A stretch of DNA of 64,000 nucleotides, from the NCBI GenBank assembly GCA_036346395.1, contig CM070613.1:25166818-25230817 (forward strand), in the 5' to 3' direction. Origin of the DNA: Hsuehochloa calcarea (Eukaryota > Streptophyta > Magnoliopsida > Poales > Poaceae). Made by a program: the position numbers and the translations under genes. The notes under the pieces were generated by a model. That model was given only the letters and a program-made list of their open reading frames with translations, searched no databases and was not told the DNA's origin. Positions 11,359-23,555 of this stretch are shown here, one piece after another (the stretch's first letter is position 1; every line of letters starts with the position of its first letter).

Positions 11359-13445
11359 ATCTCCCCTTGATGAACACATTGGCAATAATCCGAAAAATGT
11401 AATTTGAAGGTTTGAAAAGTAAAATACTTTCGTTTTCGCACAAAGGCACAACTTGGTCCATAAGCAAGAGAAAGCAATGGAAATGACCAAGTCGGCATCG
11501 AATAGCATAGACAAGTGAGATAAGGCAAAAGAAAGCATAAAAACTTTGATTTCGAAAAAGTCAAAAATCTCACTTAAGGTCCATATGAAAGAACAATTGT
11601 TCAATTGACCTTTGATCATTGTGAGGAGTAATAAATGCAATTCAAGTTCAGAAGAGTCAATAAGACAATAAGAATGCAATTCAAAAACTCCCCTCACTAT
11701 GATCCTCTGATTTTAAAATTTCAAATTCTCCAACTTTCTCCCTTTGTATAAACTTCTCCCAATATCGAAATATCTTCTCCCCCTTTGACAATGGAGTCAT
11801 CAAGGAATCACGCCTTCCTCTCATCCAGAGATAGCAATTTGCAGAATGAAGAAAGAAGCAAAAAGAAGAAGTATGCATGAAGTGCAATGGAGTGGCTTCA
11901 TTTTTGTATTTTTCAATTTTTGATTACAAGAAGCTTTGGAGATTACCCAAAAGAACTAGCTAGCATTTCTAATATTGCACAAACAACATATCAAGCCTGA
12001 CAGTGCTAGCAAGATCATGGTAAGACATATATATCAAAGCTAAGCACCAAGGCTCAAAAGTAAAGCAATAGATTTGATCAATTTAAGCAACGCTCAAATT
12101 CAAAGAAGTTCATCAACAGGGATCCTAAAGTGAAATTGGCCATGTCAAAATGTCAAAGTGAGATCAAAAATCTAACAAAGACCACATTAAGAGTCAATCA
12201 AGTCCCGTATTGAATCATTTTGCTCAATCTTTTGTAAACGCCCATTTGTCAACATTTTTCTCATTTGAATTGAATATTGAGGTTGACTAATGATCTAACT
12301 TAGTGACAAGATCCTGGACTAGGAGCCATCCACAAACTCATCCTAAGCTTCGACCAAAAGTTGATTAAAGGTATATCTTAGTAAAGAAGATTCGGACTAG
12401 GAGCCATCCACAAACTCTTTCTAAGCTTCTACTGTATGCGACAAATCTTGAGGTTCATGTCATTTCTGACAAGCAATCCCCATGAGATCGTCTGGATCAT
12501 CAAACTATCTCCAAGTTCATGTCATTTGACAAGCAGTCTCGTAAGAATAGTTTGGCACATTTTAAGCATAAGACAATCTTGAATTTTTTAAATTTTTCAC
12601 AAGAGCATTTTTAGAATCTCAAGAACACAAAAGCTCAAGTAATGGTCAATTTTAGATCAAAGAGTTAACAAAGCAATTCTGACAGGACCAATGTCACAAA
12701 AGGAGCACTAATTGCGCAACTCGCTAAAACATCCACAAATTGCAATTTCTTAGTTCGAGTTTGTTTTTAAAGTTCTAGCTCATATAGCAAAGACTTAGCT
12801 ACACATGTAAAAGCATGATAATTCTAGCAAGTCACAGAACTAGACATGGCATTGAGCAAGAATTGAAATACTAAAGCTCCAAAGGGTAATAGGCAAAGCT
12901 TCATCAATTTTAAAAGATAAGGTAAAATTTTATATTACAATGCATCTTTTGGATTTTTCAAACCATTTGAAGTATTTTACATATGAATGCAATATGATAC
13001 AATGCGATGCAATAAAAGCCTAAAACCTAAAAAGTTCAAAAGATCAACAAGTTCAAAAAAGAACAATAAAAGATCAAAAGAACAAGGTAAGATCGGAAAA
13101 GATCGAACTCCCCTCAAACCAACCCATAGGGATAAATTACCCTAACTCACTTCTCAAGGTGGCAAACCTAGTTGGGTCTAAAGGTTTGGTGAGGATATCA
13201 CCATTGAGCCTCTGACTCCACGAAGTGTAGCACAATATCACCCTTCTCGACATGGTCTCTAAGGAAGTGATAGCGAATGTCTATGTGCTTGGTCCTAGAG
13301 TGTTGCACGTGGTTCTTAGCAATGTTAATAGCGTAGTGTTATCACGAAAAAGAGGAACACTAGCAAAATTTAACCCGTAGTCCTTAAGAGTGGATACCAT
13401 CCACAAAATCGACTACAAAGAACTAGCGTGCCTACATACTCGACC
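11359..13445 (-). mobile_element. Copia-1 non-coding spacer between pol and the 3' LTR
   Basis: About 2 kb of AT-rich DNA begins with the polypurine tract (ATCTCCCCTTGATG on the plus strand). Short runs of charged, low-complexity residues appear on the minus strand but no domain is recognisable. Some Copia lineages with long LTRs (SIRE type) have an env-like frame here. Nothing like one survives in this copy. Confidence 0.5.
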
Positions 13446-15940
13446 TCAGCAGAGATTGTGCAATGAGGACCGCTTCCTAGAAGACCAAGAAACAAGAGAA
13501 GTGCCTAGGAAGTGACAAGTGCCCGAGGTACTCTTCCTATCGCCGACGACCAAAAAATCGAATCGAAAACCCCGAATGGATAAAGAAGAAGAACAGAGTA
13601 CCAAATGCCATACCGAGGGTAGAGTGTAAATACCGAATATGCGCTTAATCGCTTGGCGATGGGAAGTTCTCGAGACGCTCAAACCTCGCAGCAGAGGCGG
13701 TCGTGAAGTGGATGTCCGGTCTTGATGCCGTCAGTGCGGGAGGGAGCCGATCATCTCATGGGTACTCGCGTTGATCCACGGCTTCTCCTTCCTCATCCGA
13801 TCCAAAGCGATCGAAGTCGCCATGGGAGTGGCGATCGCTTGCGATCACCCATGTCGAAGCGCTTGAGCAGATCCTTAGTATACTTCGTCGATGGATGAAG
13901 ATCCTTCCTTACATTGCTTGATTTGAAGCCCCGTAAAGTAATTGAGCTCTCCCATCATGCTCATCTCAAATTCCTGGACATAGTCTCGTAAAAGCTAGAA
14001 ACAAGAGCATGAGAAGAACCACCAAAGATAATATCATCAACGTAAATCGAGCAAGTAAGAAATCATTGCCACGCCTAAGAATGAACAAGGTCTTGTCTAC
14101 CTTACCCATCTCAAAATCATTCTTAAGCAAGAAGGTCTTAAGTCTATCATACTGTGCTCTAGGGGCTTGTTTAAGACCATACAAGGCTTTGGATAGCTTG
14201 AAGACATGATGTGGGTTCTTGGGATTCTCAAAGCACAGGGGTTGCCTAACATAAACCTCCTCCTCTATAAAACCATTCGAAAGGCACTCTTAACATCCAT
14301 CCGATATAATCTAAAGCCCTTAGAGGCAAGAAATGCAAGAAGAATGCGAATAGCTTCTAGTCTAGCAACAGGAGCAAAGGTCTCATCAAAATCTAACCCC
14401 TCAACTCGGCTAAAACCCCGAGCTACTAACCTAGCCTTGTTCCTAACCACGTAACCATCCTCATTTTGTTTGTTTTTGAAGACCCAATGGTTCCTATAAC
14501 ATTATGACCACTAGGAGGTTCTACTAGGTTCCAGACCTTATTCCTCTCAAAATTTTCTAACTCCTCATGCATGGCATTGACCCAACTCGAATCGATAAAG
14601 CATGTGATATATCGCGGGGTTCAAAAGAAGCTACAAAAGCGTAATGAGAATAGAGGTTTGGATCATGATACCGAGCGAGTAACTCGCTCATGGATATTAC
14701 CTATCATCCGATCCGCGGATGTCGCTTTTGAATGTGAAGTGGCGCACCGAGAGAGAAAGTACCTCTTCGACCTCAGTATCTGCGATGATGAAGATGCGGC
14801 AGTGCCTCAACCAAGGCGAAGTAGTCACGACGGGTTCTTGTGCAGGATAAGAATGTCAACAAGAAGCAGTGGAAGAGTATCATCGAGTCCATCATCATCT
14901 TCTTCTACAAATATACTCTCTGTCACCGTATCACCAAATATCCGATCTAGGTCCGTGGCTAGTCTCATCAAAAGTGACATTGCATGTCTCCGAACCAAAG
15001 TTAGTTTCAAAGATTAAAACCCGAAACCCTTGAATGTGCAGGATAACCCAAAATAAACCATCAAAAGTTCTTGACTCAAATTTATCTAGATTTCTGCCTT
15101 GAGAATAAAACACTTGGATCCAAAGACTCGAAAATGCGAGACAGAGGGTTTTCTACAAAACCAAGCTCATAAGGAGTCTTGCCCAAAGACGGTCTTAAAA
15201 GACACGATTTGCAATATGGCAAGCGGTAGAAATAGCTTCACCCAAAACCTCCTGAGTGCTATACTCATCTAGCATCGCCCTAGCCATCTCGACTAGGGTC
15301 CTGTTCTTCCTTTCCACAACGCCATTTTGTTGAGGGACGTGGGGAGGAGAACGATGCTCAATTCCACGCCAAGCACAAAAGAAGCAAAGGATGCATTCTT
15401 GAACTCCGTGCCATTGTCATCATGGATCGCTCTCAAGGCACTCGGAAGTTCGAAGCCAAACGAAGAACAAGATCATGATAATGATCAAAAGCTTCATCCT
15501 TCAAGCAAGAAAGAACACCCAAGTGTATCTAGAAAAATCATCGACTATGACAAGAATGTACCATTTTCCACCAATCGACCGAACCTAAGCGGGACCAACA
15601 AGATCCATATGAAGCAACTCGTCCCGGTCCGGTCCATGACCATAGTCATCGATGGGTGTGAGGCGGCAACTTGCTTGCCATGCCTACTGTGGCGCACATA
15701 CAAGATCCTTGACGGCTTTGAGTTTGGGCAAACCTCTCATGAGCTCAAGGTTGCTAACTCGCCGATGATCAAAACCAATGTGCCCCAAACGACGGTGCCA
15801 AAGCCAAAACTCGAAGAAGAAGATGAAATTAAGCACTTGAGAGAACCAAAGAAGAGATTCGTAAAAATCACCCAAAGATCCTAGCAACTCTAGTAATCCC
15901 AAAAACAAGCTCACAAGTGAATCAAGCACCGACAAGCATT
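13446..15940 (-). pseudogene. Copia-1 pol remnants: pre-integrase, reverse transcriptase, RNase H
   Basis: On the minus strand, in order: a GAG-pre-integrase piece with LWHRRLGHIGFDH (15684-15935); a reverse-transcriptase block with ARLVARGF, DETFAPVARLEAIR and DVKSAF (14265-14450); the next RT block with MYGLKQAPRA and DKTLF (13966-14184); and an RNase H piece with DRKSTSGTCHFLG (13446-13682). The pieces lie in different frames because of many one-base deletions, so no long product could be made. In life pol would copy the element's RNA and insert the DNA. Domain order proves Copia rather than Gypsy. Confidence 0.85.
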
Positions 15941-18541
15941 TTTCTTAAATCTAGTCTCATAGCCATCATCAAGAAGTTGAGAGACGAAAGTAAATTAAAC
16001 CTTAGCTTGTCCACAAGGGCGACGCCTTGAGGATGAACTTGTCGCTCACCCCGATCGATCCTGTTCCTTCAATCCGCCTTGTCTATCATCTCCAAAGGTG
16101 ATGAATTCATCACCGTCGACCGCGTGAAGGAGGTGAACCATCTTGAGTCTCCGGTCATGTGGCGTGAACAAATGAGTCGACGAACCACGTGTCCTTCCTC
16201 TTTCCGCGGTAATCCCGAAAATCAAGGCACAAAGAACAATGTGTCTCAACATCAAGTTAGTTAAACAAGACTTGGGAACCCAAAGATCGAGACACATGTC
16301 TCATGAGTAGTATGCAAAGCGTATGCTATCCTTGATTAAGTTTGAAGTTCATTATGAGCAATGGTTACTTTAACATAAGAGTTATCCTGTCTAGGAACAT
16401 GATGATGAGCATGTGACACAAATCCTAAACCAGGTTTCCTCTTTTCTACATTACCATGTCTCATAAAAGCTCTAGGTTGATTGAGTGAAATTCTAGCAAA
16501 ATTTTTCTTATCATTTTTCAACCTACGCCAATGTAACTCAACCAAATGTCCATTCTTCTTGCAATAGGTGCAATGGTACTTGATACCACCGAGAAGCACC
16601 CTTTGACTTAACAGAAGTTTGGGCAAAACCCGCAGATTTAAAAGTAGTTTTTGCAGGTTGGGTTTTAAATTCAACTAACCCATTTTCCAAGACTTGAGTT
16701 ACTTGGGGCTTAGAATTATCTTGGACAGAGTTGTATCCTAATCCTTGCTTCTTATAAGGAGTCTTAGATTTGTCCAGAATCATGTTTAATTGTTTCTTAC
16801 CTTTAGAAAATTTTTCTAAGGTATCCTTAAGATAATCATTTTCTTTTCAAGATTAACACATGACTCACAAGTTTTGCCTTTAATAGCTCTAGCATATTTT
16901 TTCCTTATATAAAGCAATTTCAAGTTTAAGAGCAGGACATGAAGCACATGTAGAAGACTCAATACTGTTCTTAAGCTTGGCATATTTAGCTCTAACGGCT
17001 TCTAAGATATCTTTAACTTCATGTTCGCGTTCAATGCAAAAAGAGCAAAGGCTAGGATCAACAAAGACCAGAGCAACCAACTTGTCGGAATCTAAGCATT
17101 TTTCACAAGGAGCAGATTTAACCTCAACTAACTCACCCTAGCATTTTCAAGTTGTTGCAAAGCAATATCATGAGCGATTGCGCTTTAGCAAGTTACGAGT
17201 GTAGAGCATGGCAGAAGAACATTCATCGATTCAAGAGTCTTAGTATTTGCAAGTTCTAAAGTCAAATTATCTACTTGAGACTCTAGGTCCTTGTTCCTAG
17301 CCATGATATACTCTAACGCCTTATCTCGGCTCATGAGTTGCTCAAAGATAGTTTCGCATCTATCGAAAAGGACATCATAGGAGAGAGGTACCTCATCGTC
17401 GCCGACGCCGTCGTCTGAGTCGGCCATGAAGCAAACGCCGGTGAAGTCCTTGGCCTTCCCTTCTTCTTGTCTTGAGGATCTCCTCCTCCTTGTCATCCTC
17501 GCTCCCGAGTCCACATCGCTAAGGATTGTTCCCAAAAGCGGCAAGAACCCGTGAGCCTTTGTGAGCTTAAAGATCAAATCTTGATTTGTTCCATTGAGGC
17601 TTCTTCCAAGTGGCTTTCCTTCCTTGTGGTTGCTCTTTCCTTTCAACTTGGGGCGCTTGTCTTGATGTGATTAAGCTCACCACACTCATAGCAAGTCACG
17701 GACCTCCTCTCTTTTTGTTTCTCATATTGTTATAGGCCCGTGTGGCTTTTCCGACTATGAGGGCTAACTCGGCCTCGAAGACTCTCAAACTCCTCTTCAT
17801 GGATTGCGATAAACCACAGTTTAAAATCCGTAAGAAGACTCGAAGACCCATCGAAGCTCTCTTGAGCGGTCCGCTACCAAGGCCATATTTTCCTTCTTGG
17901 GATGATCAATCCTCTTGATCTCATGAGTCTTAAGCTTGCTATAGAGCAGCTCCAAAGTCGATCGTAGAGGTTGACGTTCTCCTCAATGGCGGTAGCCTTT
18001 ATCTCCCACTCCTTGGTGTTGATTGCGGCCAAGAGGTGGGTGGCATTTTCAGGCGAGAATATTCAATTCCAACAACCTTCATCCGATTAATCACTTTATT
18101 GAAGCGATCAAAATGTCATCGATGCTCTCTCCAGACGATCTCGAATTTGTTATATTCACGCTTATAGACCGTCTCGCACTTTCTTGATTTGGGACGAACC
18201 TCATGGTAGGTTTCGAGGTGTTCCAAATTTCGTCTGCAGATCTCAAGATTGCAAATTCGATCATACTCCCGCCTACCAAGCCCACCATACAAGAGGTTCT
18301 TTGCCTTATTGTTGTTAGCCAAGAGGGTCATGAAGCCACGTAATAACTTCAGAAGAACGAGCGGGGCTCGAACAACCTCCCATATAGCTTGTCCTTCGCT
18401 CTCAAGGAAGACTCGCATGCGATTCTTCCAATAGGCATAGTCGTGCCCATCGAAGATATGCGGCTTGGTGGAGTACTTATCCATCGCCAAGTTCGGTGGA
18501 CCTGTTAAGATCAAGATTGAACTAACCGGCTCGATACCACT
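15941..18541 (-). pseudogene. Copia-1 gag remnants with zinc knuckles
   Basis: Minus-strand pieces include an N-terminal gag segment with FDGHDYAYWKNRM (about 18420-18470), a region rich in Leu, Glu and Lys likely to form a coiled coil (17185-17450), and two zinc-knuckle-like motifs: CYECGELNHI near 17665-17695 and CTYCKKNGH near 16540-16575. The second appears to have lost its last Cys. Gag would package the RNA. Frames change repeatedly. The primer-binding site lies at about 18526-18540, just before the 5' LTR. Confidence 0.75.
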
Positions 18542-20554
18542 TGTTGGACCGAAAAGGCGACTAGAGGGGGTGAATAGGAGCACGCCACTTTTTCAACCAC
18601 GATTAGATTCAACACAAATTTCACTCCAATAGCTATAGAAGCTATGAAGATCGATATACCAAGACAATGGAAGACTAGGATTGAATCCAATCAAAACCCC
18701 AAGCAAAACAACCAAAAACAACCAAACTTAAATTCCTAAGAGTAGGGCGGTCGACCTCTACTCAAGGGCGGTCCGACCTCTCCAAGGGCGGTCCGACCTC
18801 TACTCAGGGCGGTCCGACTCTCCAAGGGCGGTCCGACTCTAGCTAGGCGGTCGACCTCCACCATGAACAATGAAATCACCAAAAACGGTTGCAAATAGGT
18901 CTAACTTTTGATCTACAACTCCAAACTTCATGAAACTTGGAACACACCTTCTCTAGGATGTCAGAACCTATTCCAATCGAAGATCATGGAGATCCATGGA
19001 AAAGTTACGACATTTTTCAGTTTGAGAGATGGATGGTTCAAACCGAGTCAAAACGAAAACGTGACCCAAAAACTTGCTCGTGGGTGATTGATGATCAAGA
19101 TGATCTTAGATGTGTTCCCACATGTCACAAAGAAGCTATATCATGTAACGAAATCAATCAAAACATGCGAATCAAAGAAAGACTCAAAATCACCAAATAG
19201 AGAGAAGAAGGGCAAAGAGACACATCTTTGATCAAAGCTTTCTTTGGATTGATTTGATAGGGTTTGGGTTTACGACCACTCCATCAATGGAGGACAAAGC
19301 TCAATCCAAGAGCACAAGATCAAATCAAAACTCTCTAGAACCCTAACCTCCACTAATCCTCTCCCTAAGCCAAAACTAGGGTTTCAACAATGATAAAAGA
19401 GTTGAAGGGGTGCACCACCTCCTCCTCTATTTATAGTGGAGACTTAGACCTTCTAGAAGATTAACTCAAATGGACTCCGTTAAGGCCCAAAACAAACGGG
19501 TCACACACGCACGCATTTTAAAGCGCCGCCTACAACACCTCTTAACCTAAACCGCTTCTCTTGCGCTGCCTTGCGCCGTGGGTAGGCAAAAGGTCACCAA
19601 GGTGATATTTGGTAAGATTACCAAAATACCCTTCTCGGTCCTTCTCCAAGACCGAGTCCATCTTCGCAAGCACTTCGCATGCTCCCACGTGTAGGTTGAT
19701 CACCGGCTCTCTCCATGTCGGCAAGTCTCTCCCATCCGGCCCCACCGAAACCACCATGGCACTTGCACCGACTCCGCGCCGCTTGATCAAACCGGCCGCA
19801 CCGAATCGTCTGTTCGGTCATCCTTGTCCATTCGCACCATACTTGATTTCATTGACCTCACCCGCATCGCCGATCGTTCGACCTAAGCTCTCCAAGCCTC
19901 GTCCGATCATCCTCGCCGCTGACCGTCGTTGACCACCAAGCAACCCGCACAACAATAGACAAGCAAATCGAAACCGGAACAAGTTCTTCGCAACTTGACC
20001 CACGTTAGTCAAAACATGCATCATGCAACACATATGCATCAAACTCATGACTTTGACCTAACCAACGAACAACGCCGCCACGACAGCGACGTTCAGTGTA
20101 ACAACCGGCCGATCGCCCCTCGTGGCGGCTCGACTGCCTGGCTTGCCGGTCGGACCACGCCGCCAAAGGCGGCCGACCGCCGTGAGGACTTAGCCAATTT
20201 TCAACCCCGAAAATCCAAACCTATCGGAAACTTTAAACCAATATAACTTTTTATCGAGACTCCAAAATTATGGTAGCAAGAACAAAGGGATCCCTCACTT
20301 GCCTACACCCTCTATTTTGGCCCACTGCTTTGACCACTTTTGTCACGGCCGGTCCGATCGGCGCACATGGCTCGGCCCGACCGATTTGGGACCTGGTCGG
20401 ACCGCCGTGCTATGGCGGTCAGACCACCCTATCCGTAAAGTCCGAATGCAGTCTTTGAAACTTTGCCGAAAACCCGTGAAACGACAAACCATTAACGCCA
20501 TTGCCAATTGTCACATCATCCTAAGATCTGGAGCATATCCCCATGATATCCACA
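18542..20554 (-). repeat. Copia-1 5' LTR (2,013 bp)
   Basis: It matches 9384-11358 end to end but has six GGGCGGTC-type units (18744-18852) where the other LTR has four. It also has many single-base deletions and a few substitutions. It ends ATATCCACA at 20554, followed by TSD copy AATAC. Confidence 0.88.
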
Positions 20555-20561
20555 AATACCA

Positions 20562-20745
20562 TGTTAGAATTTGGGAGAGAAGAGAAGAATAGATGCTGAA
20601 TTGTTGATTCTATCGCAAAAGCCCAAGGGGCTATATATAGTGTACAAGAAACCCTAGACTGAAAATCCTAAACAATTACATAACTATCTCTAACACTTAT
20701 ATGATTATTACACTTCTACCGCACATTACACTGCTACCCTTAACA
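20562..20745 (-). repeat. Element A right LTR (184 bp)
   Basis: An intact short LTR with TG..CA ends, used to define the split left LTR at 5374-5520 plus 7525-7544. It contains a TATATATAG box shared by both copies. Confidence 0.75.
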
Positions 20746-20876
20746 AGAGGAACTCTGTAATTCTTGTGAATGAAACAAATGTACTTACATGTTTGTCAAG
20801 AAACTCCATATCAGTTCATCCGAACTGACAGAAAAGAAAAAAATCGTTTATCTTCTGCAACTTTCCTCCTTACAAG

Positions 20877-22003
20877 ACTCTGGATGTAACCATTCCTGAG
20901 ATTGAAGAGATGCGCCTTGCACATTACGTGACGATGGGTTCAGAATGCACAGCTTCCCTGGCGAAATATCTCGACAAACTGTAAGTAGTCTAGTTAATTT
21001 GTCATACGCAATTGATGAAGCAATTATTTGACTCCACTGAATTATGCCAGGAAGAAGTCTGAAATTGGTTGGGATGTGAGAATTGCGCTGAGCGCCTATG
21101 GATCGTTCAGCAGCAGAGCTTACCTGAACTCGCAACGACTTCGGTGAGTCACCATTCGTCAGATAAAGCCCATCACAAGAACACTACCACATAACTCAGG
21201 ATACCTCAAACATGTTTGCAGGAACCGTCAGATGTACTTCCATGAGAAGATCTTCAAGACAGCTGATGCAATCGTCACACCAATGACAGGGTACGTAATT
21301 TGAGCGTCCACTTGCCATTGCTTTTCATGTTGAGATGTTTATACCGTCTGTGTAAATTCAGACCTCACTACTAGCCAATTCCTAATGCAGGGTGACCGCA
21401 TACACGCTGCAAGACGACGCGCTGACCACAGGAGAACTCGACTACATAAACGGAGGTAATTAATGAACAAGCAAGGATTCAGGAAAATAACATTTCATTA
21501 GTCCCGTGGATGTATATATAGCAAAATGTTGTATTAACCGCCGGGCCGGTCTTGCTGATGCAACTGAATCAATCAAAGCTGCGCTGGTGAGGTACTCGAT
21601 AGCAGGGAACTTCCTTGGCTTGCCGGCCATCACTGTAATGGTATGAGAATGACTCAGCTCACTCCGTCATAGCTTAACCTTGTGGTTGCAAAGTAGACAC
21701 GCGATCGTTAATTGGCAAATTTGCAGGTTGGGTACGACAGGGGAGGGCTCCCCGTCGGCCTCCAGTTCATCGGCAGGCCGTGGTCAGAGGCGACGCTGCT
21801 GCACTTAGCCTACGCCATGCAGGTACAGCATCGCATAAATGTAACCCTTCTGTCGAATGAACGACCGATCTGAAAGGAAACAGGAACGGAAAGTATTTTT
21901 ATCTACTTAGGCCACCACTCATTTCGTTTGCATTTTGCAGGAAGCGTGCGCCAAGAACTACAGGAGGCCCATGGTGTACTACGATCTCCTCAAGAAAGAC
22001 TAG
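20877..22003 (+). CDS. FAAH: Fatty acid amide hydrolase, C-terminal exons to stop
   Basis: Seven exons: 20877-20980, 21051-21143, 21222-21290, 21391-21455, 21579-21640, 21727-21822 and 21941-22003 (TAG). All phases join cleanly with each other and with the exon ending at 5365. They encode the C-terminal amidase fold, recognisable by DVTIPEIEEMR, ADAIVTPMTG, YSIAGNFLGLPAITV, VGYDRGGLPVGLQFIGRPW and a final YYDLLKKD. Together the 14 visible exons give 378 codons plus stop, about the length expected for this part of a FAAH of roughly 600 residues. No stop or frameshift was found. The 15.5-kb intron before this block holds element A and its guests. Whether it is still spliced cannot be told from sequence. 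Confidence 0.87.
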
Positions 22004-23402
22004 CTTGATTGGTGAAGGATGCTTCCGTTAGCATCGTGAGAGATTTGGGGAGAAATATGATATCGATGTCAAGAATTCAGAACAGGAAATGGTTACTCTC
22101 AACTCTCAAGTGCAGGATTCTAGCAATTGTTTCGTCTAATTCGTGCGTCTTTTTTTCTTCTTCTATTAAGCAACGAAAAAGCATTGCGTACTTGTGGATG
22201 ATGTCTCGGGACGAGCGTCTCCTTCCGAAGAAAGAACAAGAGGAAAGGAAATTGCTAGGCGTTTTTGAGCGAAAACGTATTTTGTGTACGCTACGTCTTT
22301 GTTATCTGGGCATGTCCTCTCGCGGCCACGCCTCTAACGCCCCAGCCGCCCACCACTTCCCCTCCTCATCAACCATCGCTGCTTGCCCTCGCGCCCTACC
22401 TCATATGCGTTGCCCTCCCTGTGCCGCCCTCGAGTTCGCTAGGAGGGCGTCGGTCGGATCGATGGTGTGGTGTCTACGACTGCGGTAGGGCTATCGGCCT
22501 CAAGGTCTTTGCTCTTCCCCTCTCTCTATTTCTCTCATCCTTTATCTATTTGCGGTTTAATTTATTGCCAATCTGCCCTCGATTTCGTCAGTGATGATGC
22601 CCTGCCGCGACGCCACCAGTGTCGATTCGCAAGGGTGTCCTGTTACAGTTCCAATTCCAGTGATCCCATATCCTGCCTTCCACTGTGTGCGTGGCCATGG
22701 AGCAAGCCCCCATGATTCCTTAATTGAAGCTCAACACCAAAGGATTTTAGGTTATTTCTCTGGATTAGAGGCGATTTCTCTTGCCCTCTCGATCAAATAG
22801 TTCCATCCACGTCTTCTCTTTTTTATCTTCTCAAAAGATATGTTTATGCTGCTGGCAGCAAGGGCAAGAACAATTCTAGGCAGAACAATTCCACAACATC
22901 TACTTAAACCATTCTCACAAAGTGTTTGTAGAAACGCCAAAACTTTAGAGGTAGATGTGTATATTTGGTGCTCATGTTTTACCAGATAGACTTATTCCTG
23001 TCATGCTTTGTGTAGGCTTCTAATCTTGATCGCTACCAAGATTACTTTTTGCTACCAGGCCACCCAGATCTAGCTTTGGTTTTTCCCATCTACAAGTAAT
23101 TCTTACGTGTGTTTTGTCCATTTTGTACAAGCATTTGGATGTGTGCTTGTAGACACATTATGAAAATTTCAGTTTGCTGCACTGCTCTGACAACATTTAA
23201 ATCCATTATGTGAAATTTGTTGGACACATGTTCTCATTATCTTGGCTAATTTTTAGAGGTAGAACCCAATCATAGTCATTTAATTATCTTGCAGTTGATC
23301 CATTTTTGTTCTGAAACCTGCACTGGTTGATAGGCAATATTGTTTGATGGATATCATTTGTTGATTGTCAGGAGATGTTTTTATTGTTAATTGATTTCTG
23401 AT

Positions 23403-23555
23403 TACTACATCCGATCCCAAATGTAAGTCATTTTAGAATATGTACCGGTCAAACTTTTCAACTTTGACCATCAATATATAAAGAATTACCAAGATTGATA
23501 ACATGAAATTGGTATTGCTAGATCCATCATGAAATATACTTTCATAATATATGGA
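23403..23555. mobile_element. Stowaway-like MITE remnant (one end only)
   Basis: TACTACATCCGATCCCAAAT at 23403 followed by GTAAGTCATTTTAGAA resembles the terminus of Tc1/Mariner-type Stowaway MITEs common in grasses (consensus CTCCGTCCCAAAAT...). The opposite inverted terminus is not visible, so this is a fragment. Confidence 0.4.

Larger units (their letters stand above)
9384..20554 (-). mobile_element. Copia-1: 11.2-kb Ty1/Copia retrotransposon, full structure but decayed coding
   Basis: Two roughly 2-kb LTRs (9384-11358 and 18542-20554) flank 7.2 kb of internal DNA. A perfect 5-bp TSD, AATAC, lies at 9379-9383 and 20555-20559. Orientation is minus: gag is nearest the right LTR and RNase H nearest the left. 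A primer-binding site TGGTATCGAGCCGG lies just inside the right LTR and a purine tract CAAGGGGAGAT just inside the left LTR. Domain order (gag, zinc knuckle, pre-integrase, RT, RNase H) is that of Copia. Long LTRs and about 2 kb of non-coding DNA after pol resemble the SIRE/Maximus lineage, a tentative assignment. It landed in the primer-binding site of element A. Confidence 0.9.
5374..20745 (-). mobile_element. Small-LTR retroelement (element A) in a FAAH intron, host of two later insertions
   Basis: The right LTR is 20562-20745 (184 bp, TGTTAGAATTTGGG to CCCTTAACA). The left LTR begins with the same bases at 5374 and ends CCCTTAACA at 7544, but is split by 5521-7524. The flanks are AGAGC (5369-5373) and AGAGG (20746-20750), a 4-of-5 match to a TSD. 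The element is in minus orientation: a purine tract (GAGTGGGGG on the minus strand) abuts 7544, and TGGTATT, the start of an initiator-Met primer site, abuts 20562. Its own internal part is only about 1.8 kb (7545-9383). It sits 8 bp into the intron, leaving the splice donor at 5366 intact. Confidence 0.75.

Noticed and set aside
18740..18855. Evenly spaced GGGCGGTC repeats that could be mistaken for a CRISPR array
   Set aside because: Unit and spacer are one short tandem repeat, the genome is eukaryotic, and the same array lies in other LTR copies.
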